Positions 1-11,590 of a stretch of DNA of 64,000 bases are shown here, in pieces. Position 1 is the first letter of the stretch. Every line of letters begins with the position of its first letter. The notes under the pieces are model-generated. The model ran no database searches. It saw only the letters and a program-made list of their open reading frames with translations, and was not told the DNA's origin. Origin of the DNA: Limnanthes douglasii subsp. nivea (lineage: Eukaryota; Streptophyta; Magnoliopsida; Brassicales; Limnanthaceae); contig JAUPFV010000001.1 of the NCBI GenBank assembly GCA_036936605.1, positions 211,279,138-211,343,137 of the forward strand. Direction: 5' to 3'. The translations under genes were made by a program, and so were the position numbers.

Positions 1-638
1 ATATTTTAGTTGTTTAAATTAACAAATATAAAATATGTTATTGATTCAAAAATAAAATAATAATGATGTTACTCGTATTAAGAATATATATTTAAGATTG
101 TTCTTTTATTAACCATAACGGTAAGAAGACTATTATTCATAGGTATTTCGATTAACGAAAATAAAATATGTTTTTCATTTTTTATAAAAGAATTTATTTT
201 AGTTTTTGATTTAACAAAAATAAATATTTTTATTCATTTAAAAATATAACAAAAATTAATCATGTTACTTCTCTTACAAAAATCGGTAATAAGACTGTTA
301 CCCTATTAAGAATTATAGTATTAAGAATGTTATTCCTAGGTATTTTGATTAACGAAAATCAATTTTTTTTATCCATTTTACTATAAAAGAATTTCTTTTA
401 GATGTTTAGTTTAAGAAAATTAAATCTTGTTATTCATTTAAAGATACAAAACTTAACCATATTATTTATATTCGAAATATCGATGATAAAACTATTACTC
501 TATTGAGAATAACGGTAATAAGACTTATACAAAGGTATTTCAATTAATGAAAATCAATAAGGTTATTAATTTATTTTATATAAAAAGAATTTCGTTGAGT
601 TATATAGATTAATGAAAATAAATCTTGTTATTTATTTA
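1..638. repeat. AT-rich tandem repeat, unit about 196 bp
   Basis: The phrase AGGTATTTYRATTAAYGAAAA recurs, in diverged form, at about 141, 338 and 533, giving spacings of 197 and 195 bp. Each is followed by a similar stretch (AAAGAATTT...TTATTCATTTA). The first 90 bases match the second half of the unit, so the array runs in from outside the window with about three and a quarter diverged copies. It stops where the Tat-A protease reading frame begins. It could be satellite-like DNA or a repeat from a neighbouring element; no coding potential was seen. Confidence 0.7.
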
Positions 639-1372
639 TAATGAGGAGGATCTGCGAGGTACAGCAGTGTCATATGAAGATGCTGTGGTTATTGGAGCAG
701 AGGTGGGTGGCGTCGAGATTCGACGTGTGATTATTGACACTGGCAGTTCTGGTAATTTCCTTTTTAAGTCAACCTATGATAGAATGACAAATCCACCTCA
801 GATTTCTCAATCAGATCAGACAGTTATATGATTTACAGGTGTGACAACTCGTGTGGTTGGGGAATTCGAGGGAGAAGTAAGTTGGGGAAATGACCATTTA
901 AGAAGAAGGTCTATGTGCTTTTTGTTGTGGTGGACTGCCCCACGAGTTAAAATTCTATTTTTGGAAATTCATGACTTTCTAGAATGTATGAAGTTGTATT
1001 AACAGTTCACCAATGTTTTAAGTATGTGGTTAGAGATCGGATTGGGGTCGTTCTAGGTGAGCAGAAGGTAGCTAGAGAATGTTATTCCACTGCACTCCGG
1101 ATCTGAGGATCCAACAGTGGGGATTTAATGCATGAATAACAGTTAGATGGGGTACCCTCAGATTTAGAAGAAATGGTTGACGATCCGAGGGAAACCCCAG
1201 GGTCTTTAACGGTAAGTGACGAAATTGAGGAGTTTACTTTTTCGGAAGGAAGGGTGCTTCAAATTAGAACCTTACTGACCCCACTCACACATCAACAACT
1301 GCTAGATTTTTTATCTGATAATTTGGATGTTTTCTCTTGGAAGACAGAGGATGTCATATGAGTACCAATTAA
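639..1372 (+). pseudogene. Tat-A aspartic protease and protease-RT spacer (remnant)
   Basis: The reading begins at a typical Tat protease entry, EEDLRGTAVSYEDA, and runs through the catalytic motif IIDTGSSGNFLF (Asp codon at 735-737). A stop follows at 829-831. Sequence to about 1110 still resembles the family in shifted frames. From 1173 the spacer is legible again and ends in NLDVFSWKTEDV, the conserved lead-in to RT. In an active element this enzyme cleaves the Gag-Pol polyprotein. The same region is recognisable in Tat-C (34.6-35.46 kb) and in the fragment inside copia-5. Confidence 0.8.
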
Positions 1373-1373
1373 G

Positions 1374-2290
1374 GTGATTCATCACAACTTGACTATTGAG
1401 ATGAAGGTGAAGCGAGTAATTCAGAAAAGAAGGGCATTTTCCTCGGAAAAAGTAGAAGCAATTGTTACCGATGTGGATCGATTATCTAAGGTCGGACATA
1501 TAAGGGAGTCACAATATCCTTTGTGGATAATAAATTCGGTAGTGGTAAAAAAGAAGAATGAGAAATGGAGAATGTGCGTGGATTTTACAGATTTGAATCG
1601 AGCTTGTCCTAAATATCCATTTTTTGTTCCTCGAATAGATCAGCTGATTGATTCTACCTCAGGCAATAAAGTTTTAACTTTCATGGACGCTTTTGCAAGA
1701 TACAATCATATTCAAATGGATCCAGAAGATCAAGAATTCCCAACTTTCATAACTGATAGGGGCTTGCACTGTTATAGGGTTATGCCTTTTGGATTAAAAA
1801 ATGCTAGAGCCACTTATCAAAGGTTGATGAATAAAGATTTTTCCACTCTGATCGGAAGAAATATGAAGGTATATATAGACAATATGGTGGTAAAAGGTTT
1901 AAAGGATGAAGTGCATCTTGATGATTTAGAGTAAGAGTTTTTGAATTTAAGGGCAATCAGGTTAAAGCTAAATCTTAAAAAATGTACCTTCGGAGTTCGG
2001 TGGTGGAAGTTTTTGGGTTTTTTCATCCATGAAAAAGGAATAGAGGTTGACCCAGAGAAGTTGAAAGCTTTGATAACAATGAATTCACCTCGGTCTATTA
2101 AAGAAGTGCAAATTCTGACATGAAGGTTATCAGCACTTAATCGATTTATTTCTAGATTTTCTGACAAATGCTTTCCTTTTTTTCAAGTTTTACGAGGACC
2201 GAGTAGGTTTGAATGTACATCGGAATGTGAGACAATGTTCACAAATATAAAAAAATTGTTGTCATCACCAGAAATATTGTCAAAACCTCA
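1374..2290 (+). pseudogene. Tat-A reverse transcriptase (remnant)
   Basis: The palm is clear: WRMCVDFTDLNRACPK, then FMDAFARYNHIQM, then the primer-grip area VMPFGLKNARATYQRLM. The catalytic box reads YIDNMVV at about 1872-1892, so the second Asp of the usual Y-x-D-D is Asn and the enzyme would be inactive even without the stops. Thumb and connection sequence (FGVRWWKFLGFFIHEKGIE) continues to about 2290 after a stop at 1932-1934. Tat-B carries YIDDMLV at the same place, so the D-to-N change is specific to this copy. Confidence 0.88.
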
Positions 2291-3070
2291 AAATGTGTAG
2301 AAGCTCTTTTTGTACATTGCGGTATCGAATTTTGCACTAAACGCATTGTTAATCAATGAAAATTCAGGTGTTCTGAAGCCGGTGTACGACATCGGTACAA
2401 GTATAGTGGCAGCAAAAAAGAGGTATTTGAAATTAGAAAAACTGTCATTAGCACTAATAAGATGCGTCCATATTTTCAAGATCACATTATTGAAGTCTGA
2501 ACTTCATTCCTTTTGAAAAATGTTTTACAACGACCTGATATTTTGGGAAGAATGACCAAGTGGTCAGTGGATTTGGGGGATTATGCTATTTTGTTCACAC
2601 CTCAAACAACAATAAAGATACAAGAATTTGTAATTTTTTTTGTTGAATTCCATTCGAGCAGATCAGATGTTGAAGAGAGTAAAGAAGATGTACTAGTAAA
2701 TTCGAGGTGGGTTGTTCGAAAAGATGGCGGATCTAGTGTTTCAGGGTGCAGTGCTGGGGTTTAGTTAATATCACCAACAAGAGAGATGATGATTCAATCT
2801 ATTAAATTTGTTTTTATGCTTTAACAATGAACCTGAATACGAAGCTGCTTTGGCAGGTTTAAGATTGGAAAAAACTTGTGGAGAAACTTCAATACGCTTG
2901 GAAACAGATTCTCAGTTGTTAGCAAATCATGTATTTGGATTTTCCGAAGGAAGAAAGGATCGTTTGATTTTATATCTTCGGGAACTTCAGAATTTAATGC
3001 TTCTATTTGATAATGTTGTGGTGGAATATATTGGTTGAGGGAGTAACATGGTGGCTGATTCTTTAGAAAA
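2291..3070 (+). pseudogene. Tat-A RNase H plus second, archaeal-type RNase H (remnant)
   Basis: The gypsy RNase H is seen as LFLYIAVSNFALNALLI and KRYLKLEKLSLALI (2305-2470), followed by the connection region to about 2690. The second RNase H starts near 2690 with WVVRKDGGSSVSGCSAG and continues through NNEPEYEAALAGLRLE and RLETDSQLLANHV to about 3036. D-G-G, E-Y-E-A-A and T-D-S-Q correspond to the acidic catalytic positions. Stops and one frameshift (about 2760-2825) break it. The dual RNase H is what places the element in the Tat clade. Confidence 0.85.
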
Positions 3071-4431
3071 TATCACTTATAAGAAAGAATATCCTTGGAT
3101 TTTGCTACAAGAAAATCCTTCAATTGTTACTCAATCTAATCAGTGCGAATGCATAGAGAAGTTTGTTGTTACATCTGAAGTAATTCGAGGCGATTGACGA
3201 GCATATATTCTCAGTTTTTTTGACTCAAGGAACATTACCAGATGATTTGAGGTTGGCCAAAAAATTGAGAGGTAAAGCCTTCAGATATATAGTGTTAGAT
3301 GGAATATTGTATAAAAAGGCATTGAGCATGCCATTATTACGATATCTATGCAAACAAGAATCACAAGAGGTGTTATCAGAATTGCATGATGGTGAAGGGT
3401 CAGCTTATTGTGGGTTTAAAGCTCTATCACGACGAGTTTTAATTGCAGGATTCTATTGGCCTACAATCATGAATGATGCTAAGAATTTAGTTCGAAGTTT
3501 TGATACTTGTCAAAGATTTGCTAATGCTATTCCTAGCCCAGCGGCGCCACTTATGTCTATAACCGAGGCGATACCATTTGATAGATGGGGGATTGATCTA
3601 GTGGGTCCTTTGCTGATGGCTTCTGGAGGGTGATAGATGATAATCATAGCAATTGATTATTTTACAAAGTGGGCCAAGGCAGAACCGTTATCAGGAACAA
3701 AGGCAAAAGATGTGATCAAGTTTATTGTGAACAACATTTGTTTTCGTTTTGGAGTTCCTCAGATGATTACAACAGATAATGGCCCTCAGTTTAATAACAA
3801 AGAGATGGCTTCATTTTGCACGTCGAAAGGAATTCAACAATATTTTTCGATGCCTTTTCATCTTCAAGCTAATGGATAAGTGGAGGTAACAAACAAAACA
3901 ATTTTTGATGGTTTGAAGAAGAATTTGACGGGGGCAACATGAAAATGGCCAAATTATTTGCAAGAAGTGCTTTGGGCTTATCGGACATATCCTAGAGATA
4001 CTACAAAAGATACTCCTTTTGATTTGGCATATGGAATGGATCCAGTCAGCCCTATGAAATCTACGATGTTATCTTTTAGGATAAATCAATATTCTGAAAA
4101 ATCTAATGATGAAGTTAGAAGGGAGAATTTAAATTTGATTGAGGAGAAAAGAGTTCGAGCTCATTCAAATGTAATCCATTATCAAACTCTTATGAGGAAT
4201 AAATATGATTCAAAGGTGAAGATAAGAGAATTCAAAGAAGGTGATAAGGTGTTGAGAAAAGTATTTCTACATACAAAAGAGAAAAGCCTTGGAAAAATGG
4301 CTATGAGCTGAGAAGGGTCGTATATGGTTGTTGAGATGATAAATCCGGGGTCTTATCATCTTTGTGATTCCGAATGAAGGATTCTTCAGCACCCATGGAA
4401 TATACAACATTTGAAGCTTTATTGGGAATAG
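3071..4431 (+). pseudogene. Tat-A integrase (remnant)
   Basis: The N-terminal zinc domain (3380-3530) has lost key ligands: the second His is Tyr (GSAYCGFKAL against GAAHCGYKAL in Tat-B) and the first Cys is Phe (SFDTCQRF against TCDTCQRF). The core follows with GIDLVGP, TTDNGPQF and VEVTN, supplying D, D and E. Stops lie at 3631-3633, 3877-3879 and 3940-3942. The C-terminal part (EVLWAYRTYPRDTTKDTPF to KLYWE) ends at a TAG at 4429-4431. Intact integrase inserts the cDNA into chromosomes. Confidence 0.85.
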
Positions 4432-4994
4432 ATTTGTCTTTGTATTTTGGAATTTTCACTTTTGAATGGCGCACTCTTTCCTTCCCTATTGGCCCATGAA
4501 GGTTTTAACGAGGCGCTATGTACATATTCAATATTACCAATAAATTTCGTTTTTGGCCAATGGTTGTTTAAAAATGTTTGCTTTAAACTATCTTAACAAC
4601 TTATCAAAGACTTATCATCTTTGAGGTTAGTTAAGAGTAAAATGTTCCGAAGTTTCTATTACATTTTTCGAAGAAACAACCATTTTCGAGGTATTATGTT
4701 CAATGAACACATTAAAATTTTTGCGAAGTGCAATGCTCAATAATGCACTATATTGTTTTTGAAGTATAACGTTCAACAGATATGTTACCAATAATTCGAA
4801 GTGCAATCATGTTCACCGACTTCACTAATGTATTTGAAGTGGTATATTTACAATTTATAATTATATATTGTGAGTTTCAAAGTACTTATCATATCTATGT
4901 TAGAATTTTTAGCATCAGATAATATATGACGATGATAAAAGCGAAAAATAAGCAAAATATTTGTCAATTAGATTAATTATTCAAAGTACAAAAA
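4432..4994. other. Non-coding stretch between Tat-A pol and its antisense ORF
   Basis: No gene is seen. The start keeps the segment GGCGCACTCTTTCC...GGTTTTAACGAGGCGC, which reappears inverted in Tat-B at about 26967-27010. From 4620 there are loosely repeated phrases built around CGAAGTGCAAT and TGTTCA, probably an eroded tandem repeat of the kind seen in Tat-B. Confidence 0.55.
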
Positions 4995-7751
4995 TTAAAT
5001 TTCTAATTTGACTTGGATGTTTTTCGATAGGAATGTCATTCCAGAAACTTGTGAGGTTAATCTTTGGCTAAGTAGCATGAAGTTCTCGAAGAAGAGTGAT
5101 GACTGTTTCTTCTTTGCCATTGTTGATGGCAGCCAGCATGTCTTTCGACAATTTAGCTTCGGCAACAACAACAACAACAACAGATTTTTCCTCCTCAAAA
5201 TCCTTCTTCAATTTGGTTATGTCACTGGTCAACTCTATATTTTTTGCCTCGATGGAAGTAAGAGAGTTTTGGAGACCTTCAGATTTGGATGTTTCAGCAG
5301 CTAGCTCATTAGTATGATCAATTTTGAGCATATTAGTCTATTTTTCATGAGAAGCCTTCAACTTTTCTTTGTCAGCAAAATGTGTTGTTCGCAGATGATT
5401 TTCATGAAGAGGGTGCCTCGAATAAGCTCATACTTTGCTAGTTCATACATATGGAATTGCTCGACCATTTTGCATTGAAAATGTTCCCTTAGCTGTTTTC
5501 ATCTTCAACAAGACCTTTTTGGCGGACCATGTCTTTGGCCAATTGTTTCAGATGGTCTTGGGAAGCTTCAACTTGTGAAGCAAGTGATTTTGGTGAAATA
5601 TTGAGATTGGTAAATGGTTAAAGTGCATCAGAGATCGTAGGATTAGGTGGAGGAGGAATTTATGTTTCTGTTGAATTAGGACAAGGAATCATATCTAAAG
5701 TTGTGGTTGGTACAAAGGGACAAATTTTTTCTGGAGACACTTCGACGGTTGTTGGTCTCCCAAAGTTATGCATATGATTTTGAAGTTCCTGGAGAACAGG
5801 ATCGTTTTCTCCATTAAACTCATGTAACTCGTTAAAATTAATGAAATTGTCAGGGTTGAAGCGTTCAACATTTTGGTTCTCATGATCAACATTGTCTTTG
5901 ATGACTATCAAAGTGTCATTATTAGCTGCTTGCTCTTCGAGAGGAGGGTTTTGTTGATTTTCAACAGTTGTGATCTCTTCTTCATCGACCAATGTATACG
6001 CAGTGATTTTGGCTTGTTTTTTTTCTTTCCATGAGAACTGGAAGAATTTTTCTTTTTCTTCGAAGATGGTTCTTGATCTTTCCTTTCTTTGATGAGTGAA
6101 AGGGTATGCTCACCTTATTTTCATTTTCGAGGTTTAGGCTTTGAGGGAGTTGAAGGGCTAGCACCAAAGGTACTTGCTGTTTTTTTACCTTTCTTTTCCT
6201 TGTTAGTCTTTTCTTTTTTCTTTTTTGGTAGATGATTTTATGACCTGTTACGAATAGGGAGGAATAATTTGTAGTGAGGATGAACTAATCTTTTGCGGTC
6301 TATTTTGGGATTAGGCTCTTCCATCAAATTTTGAGGCGGCAAGGCTCCCTCTATGATCGGAAACAGATGGCTATTAAAGAAGTTTATCGGTTGGAAGGCG
6401 GTGTGGAAAGCATTATTCCACTCTTTCTCGGCCCAGGAAACAAGTTTCTTGAAAATATCCTTAGTTTTTGGTCGACGTATTGAATATCGCCTCAAAATTT
6501 CTGGAATAATCATGCAAGTAGATAATTAAGGAAGGGGAAAGACAATAGATGAAATTTATTTCAAAATGTATGATTTTCGAAGTACTTATGGTTGCTTCTC
6601 TCGATGAGATTCAACTTTGATGGGTTGGCATCGGATATCTCCTTGTCATTCTCCCATGCTCATGAGATGAAAATAAACTTTTGTTTCCAAAAAATTTCAG
6701 CTTCCAAGAGATCATCGATAATTTTAGCTCATCAACTAGAGTGGGTTAAGGAGATAAAATCCTTGATGCTGATTGGAATCTTGGATAACCAAGATGCCAT
6801 TATCACTGACATAAGAGTGAACCATTGATTATGTGTCACTTGAATATGGCATAGGTTAAAAAGTTCGAAGTATTTCACGATCATAGGATCTAGTGGAAAC
6901 CGAAGACCCCAATTGATGATTTCATGGTAGACTACCAACTCATCGTCTTGGCAGTCTAAGAGAGTTTATCCTTCCTTAGGCAGTCGAATTGTGATTTTAT
7001 CTCCCATTCCCCATTGCCTATTTAAATCTGAAGCTTGGCTCTCTTTGTAATATATGTATCGAACCTTTTTTAGTTGAAACAAATCATGGTTCTTTTTTTC
7101 CGAGGCTTATGGGTATTCTTATCCATAGTAGTTTCTGAATTTCCATCATTGGATTCAACTTCATGATTAGTTCTGGTAGCCTCAGAATCAGCTTCATTGG
7201 CTCTTGATATTTCTTCTCTATTTTGGGAAGGATTTTATTGAGACAATAGATCCTCAGTTTCTTGTGAAATATTATTTTCTTGAGGAACCTCCTCGATTAT
7301 CTCTCTCTCAAGAGAAGCCTGCATAGCTGGATTCGAAGGCTATAAAAGTTTTTCTTTTTCTGATTGATGAAGGATGAGTCGAGGAAAGAGTATTTGAAAT
7401 TTGTTTTGAGGAAGATTCGTTCGATTCTTCACTAATCAAAGGATAAACTTTAATTTGAGAAGAAGATACTCGAGGTATTTTAGGCGCTAGAAACGTGGAA
7501 GATGGGCACTTTTCGGGTATTGGAGAATGAGAGAAAGCATGAATTATGGTTGGATCGAAAATACTGTAGTAATTTTTTTTTGTTACAACAGGAGCAGCGT
7601 TGATTAATCTGGCAGCTTTATATTCCTCTGCTCTTTGGATGATGCAAAAATAGTCGTATGATCCGAAGACTAAGTTGTTGTTAGGTTCTGGAGATTTTGG
7701 GTTTTGGGGTATGCTAGTCTTGGATTTTTTGTTTTTTGAATTGTTTCTCAT
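4995..7751 (-). pseudogene. Tat-A extra ORF, antisense to gag-pol (remnant)
   Basis: Read leftward from an ATG at 7751, the pieces align in order with the Tat-B extra ORF. They are an N-terminal region with RAEEYKAARLI (about 7660-7630), the core EIINWGLRFPLDPM and WFTLMSVIMASWLSK (6920-6760), a middle part (6513-6238), an acidic linker (5992-5660) and a coiled coil with ELTSDITKLKKDFEEEK (5331-5070). The NWGLRFP block resembles the Pfam family called putative gypsy-type transposon (Transposase_28). Many stops and shifts break the frame. The molecular role of this protein is unknown. Confidence 0.75.
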
Positions 7752-7914
7752 AAACCGGATGGATATTGACCGAAGAAGATGAGTATTGATCCAGAAAGTT
7801 TGAGTTTGCTGATGAAAATATTGAAAAAGATGAAGAACAAGTTGAAGGTAGCCAAGTGTTTGAATTTTCTCTCAAGTGATTTGTGTTGTAAGAATGAAAA
7901 CTGAGGCTACTGAT

Positions 7915-7924
7915 GAATTTATAG
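7915..7924 (-). promoter_or_regulatory. TATA-like box upstream of the Tat-A antisense ORF
   Basis: The minus strand reads CTATAAATTC here, about 165 bp before the presumed start at 7751. Tat-B has a TATA box in the equivalent position. Promoter function is inferred from this shared placement only. Confidence 0.45.
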
Positions 7925-8348
7925 AAAGATAGGAAGACGTTTGAAGTGGAAAGATCTCTATGGTGATAGAGCAGAATACAAAGCAGTGAGAAAGTTAGGA
8001 GTTCGACATTTGTAAGACTAGTTATCTAGCTATGAGTCTAATAGCTAGATAGTTATAATGGATTTGAACGGTAATATGAAACGGTTACATTTGTGTACAC
8101 TTTTGATGAAATTCGATGATTATGTTTTGAAGGTACTTCCATAATGATTCGAGGAGAAAGAAAAGGAAATTATTGTGTTTCAGAATAATTTGATGACTAT
8201 TTTTTAATTCGAATTTACATCTTCTATTGATTTTTGTACTTCGAGTTTTATACAGAGTATTTGACTTCGAGTTTATATCGTAATGATTGATACTGCATCT
8301 TGAAGAATTTGAAGATATTTTAGTTCTCATTCATTTACTGACAGGAGA

Positions 8349-8362
8349 ACTACGGGGGCTAC
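8349..8362 (+). other. Polypurine tract of Tat-A
   Basis: AACTACGGGGGCTAC precedes the presumed LTR. It corresponds to GACTGGGGGGCTAC in Tat-B, which directly abuts a mapped LTR, so the position marks the start of the 3' LTR. Confidence 0.65.
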
Positions 8363-8662
8363 TCATATGGAAGTAGGATTTTAAGGACTAAACTGTAAAT
8401 AATGTAAGTTTAAGGATTAAACTGTAAGTAAGGTAAGTTTTAGAGAACAATTGTGACTATGTAATATTGTTAAGGATTAAGGGTAATTTGTCCTCTTTTG
8501 TAATCGATTTTAGTTTAAGGCTAAGTATTGGCTCCTTTATATAAAGGGCAAGACTAACCTAATAAAGACGTTGAACACTTTTTCTACTAAACTCATTTAC
8601 ACTTAACTTTCTCTCTCTAAGAAACTCTCTATCTCTTTCTCTCTCTAGAATTCGCATATAAC
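8363..8662 (+). repeat. Presumed 3' LTR of Tat-A
   Basis: It starts just after the polypurine tract (TCATATGG, where TG would be expected) and contains TTTATATAAAGG at about 8537 and AATAAAG at about 8561. A 29-bp phrase with ATTAAACTGTAAGT is duplicated near 8383-8440. The end is placed at GCATATAACA (about 8662) only because copia-like sequence follows. No partner LTR is in the window to confirm the limits. Confidence 0.5.
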
Positions 8663-8726
8663 AATTTTCTAAGGTAACATTCTTAATATTTGAAATCACC
8701 AGTATTGATAACGTCAGAATCATAAT

Positions 8727-11066
8727 GTTAGATGTGGTTGCTAGAATATTGACGTGCTGGCATGCTCTTAGGTTAAAGAGAAACCTGATTTCTCTTGGGA
8801 CTCTAGACTCTCGGGGTTACAAGTACCGTGTAGAAGACGGTGTAATCAAAGTGAAAAGGCTTAATGATATACATGAAGGTTAGTTTGTAGAAGAGTCTTT
8901 ACATTCTCCAGGGAAGTGTTGTTATGGACAATGCAGTAGTAGCATCATCATGGAGTAATAACCAAGGTAAGTAGGATCAAAATAAGTTGTGGCATTGGCA
9001 TCTTGGTCAGATCAGGCATATTCAATCTTTTTCAAATGGAAGATGATGATTGAGAAGAAAACATGAAGAAACGCCAAACGTCTTAGGACAAATAATGGGT
9101 CAGAATATTACAGTCGTAAGTTCAACGAGTTCTGTGAAGCTGAGGGAATAGTGCGCCATCACACTTGTTCTAGAACACCATAATAGAATGGACTCACATA
9201 AAGAATAAACATAACACTTTATGACAAAGCACGAAACATGCTCTCGCATTCCGGTGTGGGAAAGGATTTTTGGGCTAAAGCTATCAATAGAGCGTGTTAC
9301 TTCGTGAATCGGTCTTCATCAACGACTATTGGTTGTAAAACTCATTTTGGGATTTGGTCTGGATCGTCGGCTGATTACGGACATTTGCGGGTGTTCAGTT
9401 GTCCTGTGTATGCTCATGTGAGAGATATTAGACTTCCAAAAAGGTATGCGAATCTAGTTACATATTCTATATCAGTTGCTGAATAAGTTGAGATGCATGA
9501 ACGTAGTAGCTATAAAGAAGCTATAGCGATTTCAGAGGCAGATTGATGGATCGGTGCTATATGTGAAGATATCGAATCTCTTCATAACAATCAAACATGG
9601 AAGCTTGTTGACTTTCCTAAAAGATATAAGGTAGTAGGCAGTAAATGAGTCTTCAAGAAAAAGGACGCTAATCGAGGGATTGAGGCATTTTGAGTTAAGG
9701 AAAGATTGGTTGCTAAGGGTTTTACTCAAAGTGAAGGAATCAACTTCATTGAAGTATTTTCTCCAGTGGTGTAGCACAGTTCAATTCGAGTTTTGTTAGC
9801 CATGGTAGCTTTACAAGATTTAGAGCTTGAGCAGTTGGATATGAAGACTGCATTTCTACATGGTGAATTAGAGGAGCAAATCTACATGAGACAACTATAG
9901 GGATTTATCGAACCTAATAATAAGGATAAAGTTTGTCTGCTAAAAAAGTCACTTAGGCAATGCTACAAACGTTTTGTTACATTCACGGTGTCAAAAGGGT
10001 TCACGAGAAGTCCATATGATAGTTGTGTGTGTCATCAAAACATGTCAGATGATTCTTATGTTTACTTGATGTTGTATGTTGATGATATGCTTATTGTTCC
10101 GTGTAGTATGTCACACATTGTGCATATAAAGAAGCAGCTTAGTGCTGAGTTTGAGATGAAGGATTTGGGTAGAGCAAAAAAGATTCTTGGTATGGAGATT
10201 ATGAGGAACATAAGTGTAGGATCATTACACTTGTTTTAACGAAGCTATATTCAGAAAGTGTTACAATGATTCAACATGTTTGATGCTAAGGGAGTTGCAT
10301 TCCGTTTGCTACTCATTTTAAGTTGTTTGTAGTAGGAGCGACAAAGGACGATGCTGAGTTGGAACAAATGTCGAAGGTTTCATATGCAAGTGCAGTTGGT
10401 AGTATCACGTATGCTATGGTATGCACACGTCCTCGTATTTCACATGCGATTAGTGTAGTTTGCTACATGGGATGTCATGGGAAAGAACACGGGCACGGAG
10501 TGAAATGGATACTTTGGTATCTTAATAATACTATGAACATTGGCTTAACTTTTAACAAGACCGATATTGGCGAATCGTTGAATGATGTTGCAGGATCATT
10601 GGTTGGTTTTGTTGATTACGATTTTACAGGTGATATGGATAAAAGGAGATCTCTGACAAGATATGTATTTATTCTGGCTGGGAGTGCGATCCATTGGAAA
10701 ACACAGTTGCAACCTATTGTAGCTTTGTCTACAATAGAGGCAGAGTACATGACGATAATATAAGCAGTTAAAGAGGCAATATGGTCGCAAGGTTTGGTGG
10801 CAGATTTGGGCTTGGATAGGACTACTAAAAAATTTTTTTGTGACAGTCAAAGCGCCATACACCTTACAGGGAGCCAGATATAACATGATCGGACAAAGCA
10901 TATAGATGTCAAGTATCATTTTATTCGTGATATAATATAAAATGGAATTGTTGATGTGAAGAAAGTGTCTACACACGATAATCCAGCATATATAATGACC
11001 AAAGCAGTATTAATTTGAAAGTTTAAGGAGTGCCTAAACTGGACTGGTGTTTGCAGTATAGAGTGA
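8727..11066 (+). pseudogene. Copia-1 pol (integrase, RT, RNase H) remnant, Tork/Tnt1-like
   Basis: It begins inside the pre-integrase region (LKRNLISLGTLDSRGYKYR). Fragments of the integrase core follow (TNNGSEYYS; WAKAINRACYFVNRS). RT contains QLDMKTAFLHGELEEQ and an intact catalytic motif LYVDDMLIV (about 10072-10098). RNase H follows (VGFVDYDFTGDMDKRRS, ALSTIEAEYM, then TKHIDVKYHFIRD) to about 11066. Gag, protease and the 5' LTR are absent and sequence is missing between integrase and RT near 9480. Many stops make it non-functional. Confidence 0.82.
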
Positions 11067-11138
11067 ATTCCTTAAAGGAATTTGGTGAGTCAGAAGAAGA
11101 GAAGTTTCTTTGTTGATGGTGAAGAAATCATATTCACC

Positions 11139-11590
11139 TAAAGGGGAAGATTTGTTGTCAATGAGTCGAATAATGCCTTTACAGTGTACTATGTCTGGAA
11201 GTATAGTTTTGTATCTGTGATAGTGTTATTTTACCTTGATAGTGTACTGTGTTCGGCAACACAAATAAGTGTTGTGACAATAACATTGTTAGTCTTGTGG
11301 TATGAGCCCGTTAGACCCATTATTTAGTAAGGTCTATTTCTTCCCTATAAATAGACTATTATGGCTACACAAAGCACAATATCAAATTTTTAACACTTTT
11401 CTATCATAGTGAAACAATTTTCTCTCGCTGTGCATGTGGACATACACAATTTTTGAACCACGTTATTGTTATTTGTTTTGTGCTTTAACCATTCTGTGAT
11501 AAATTGCATAGTGATTTAATAATAGGTTCAATTCTTTTTTCTTGGCTTTTAGTATAGGTCTGCCACTTACGAACTACAGACGCGCAAAGG
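11139..11590 (+). repeat. Copia-1 polypurine tract and 3' LTR
   Basis: The purine run TAAAGGGGAAGA (11139-11150) is followed by TGTTGTCAATGAG at 11153, a normal LTR start. A TATA box in CCCTATAAATAGACT lies at about 11343. The right end cannot be fixed because the 5' LTR is missing; 11590 is a guess. Confidence 0.6.

Larger units (their letters stand above)
639..8662 (+). mobile_element. Tat-A: 5'-truncated Ty3/gypsy Tat-clade retrotransposon
   Basis: The order on + is protease, RT, RNase H, a second archaeal-type RNase H (aRNH) and integrase. An additional ORF on the minus strand follows, then a polypurine tract and a presumed 3' LTR. The duplicated RNase H is the known signature of the plant Tat clade (Ogre/Retand relatives). 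Gag, primer-binding site and 5' LTR are missing; the sequence passes straight from tandem repeat into protease. Stops and frameshifts occur in every domain, so this is an old, dead copy. Confidence 0.85.

Noticed and set aside
639..4431. Endogenous pararetrovirus
   Set aside because: A second RNase H, an integrase and an LTR are present and there is no movement or coat protein, so it is a Ty3/gypsy element.
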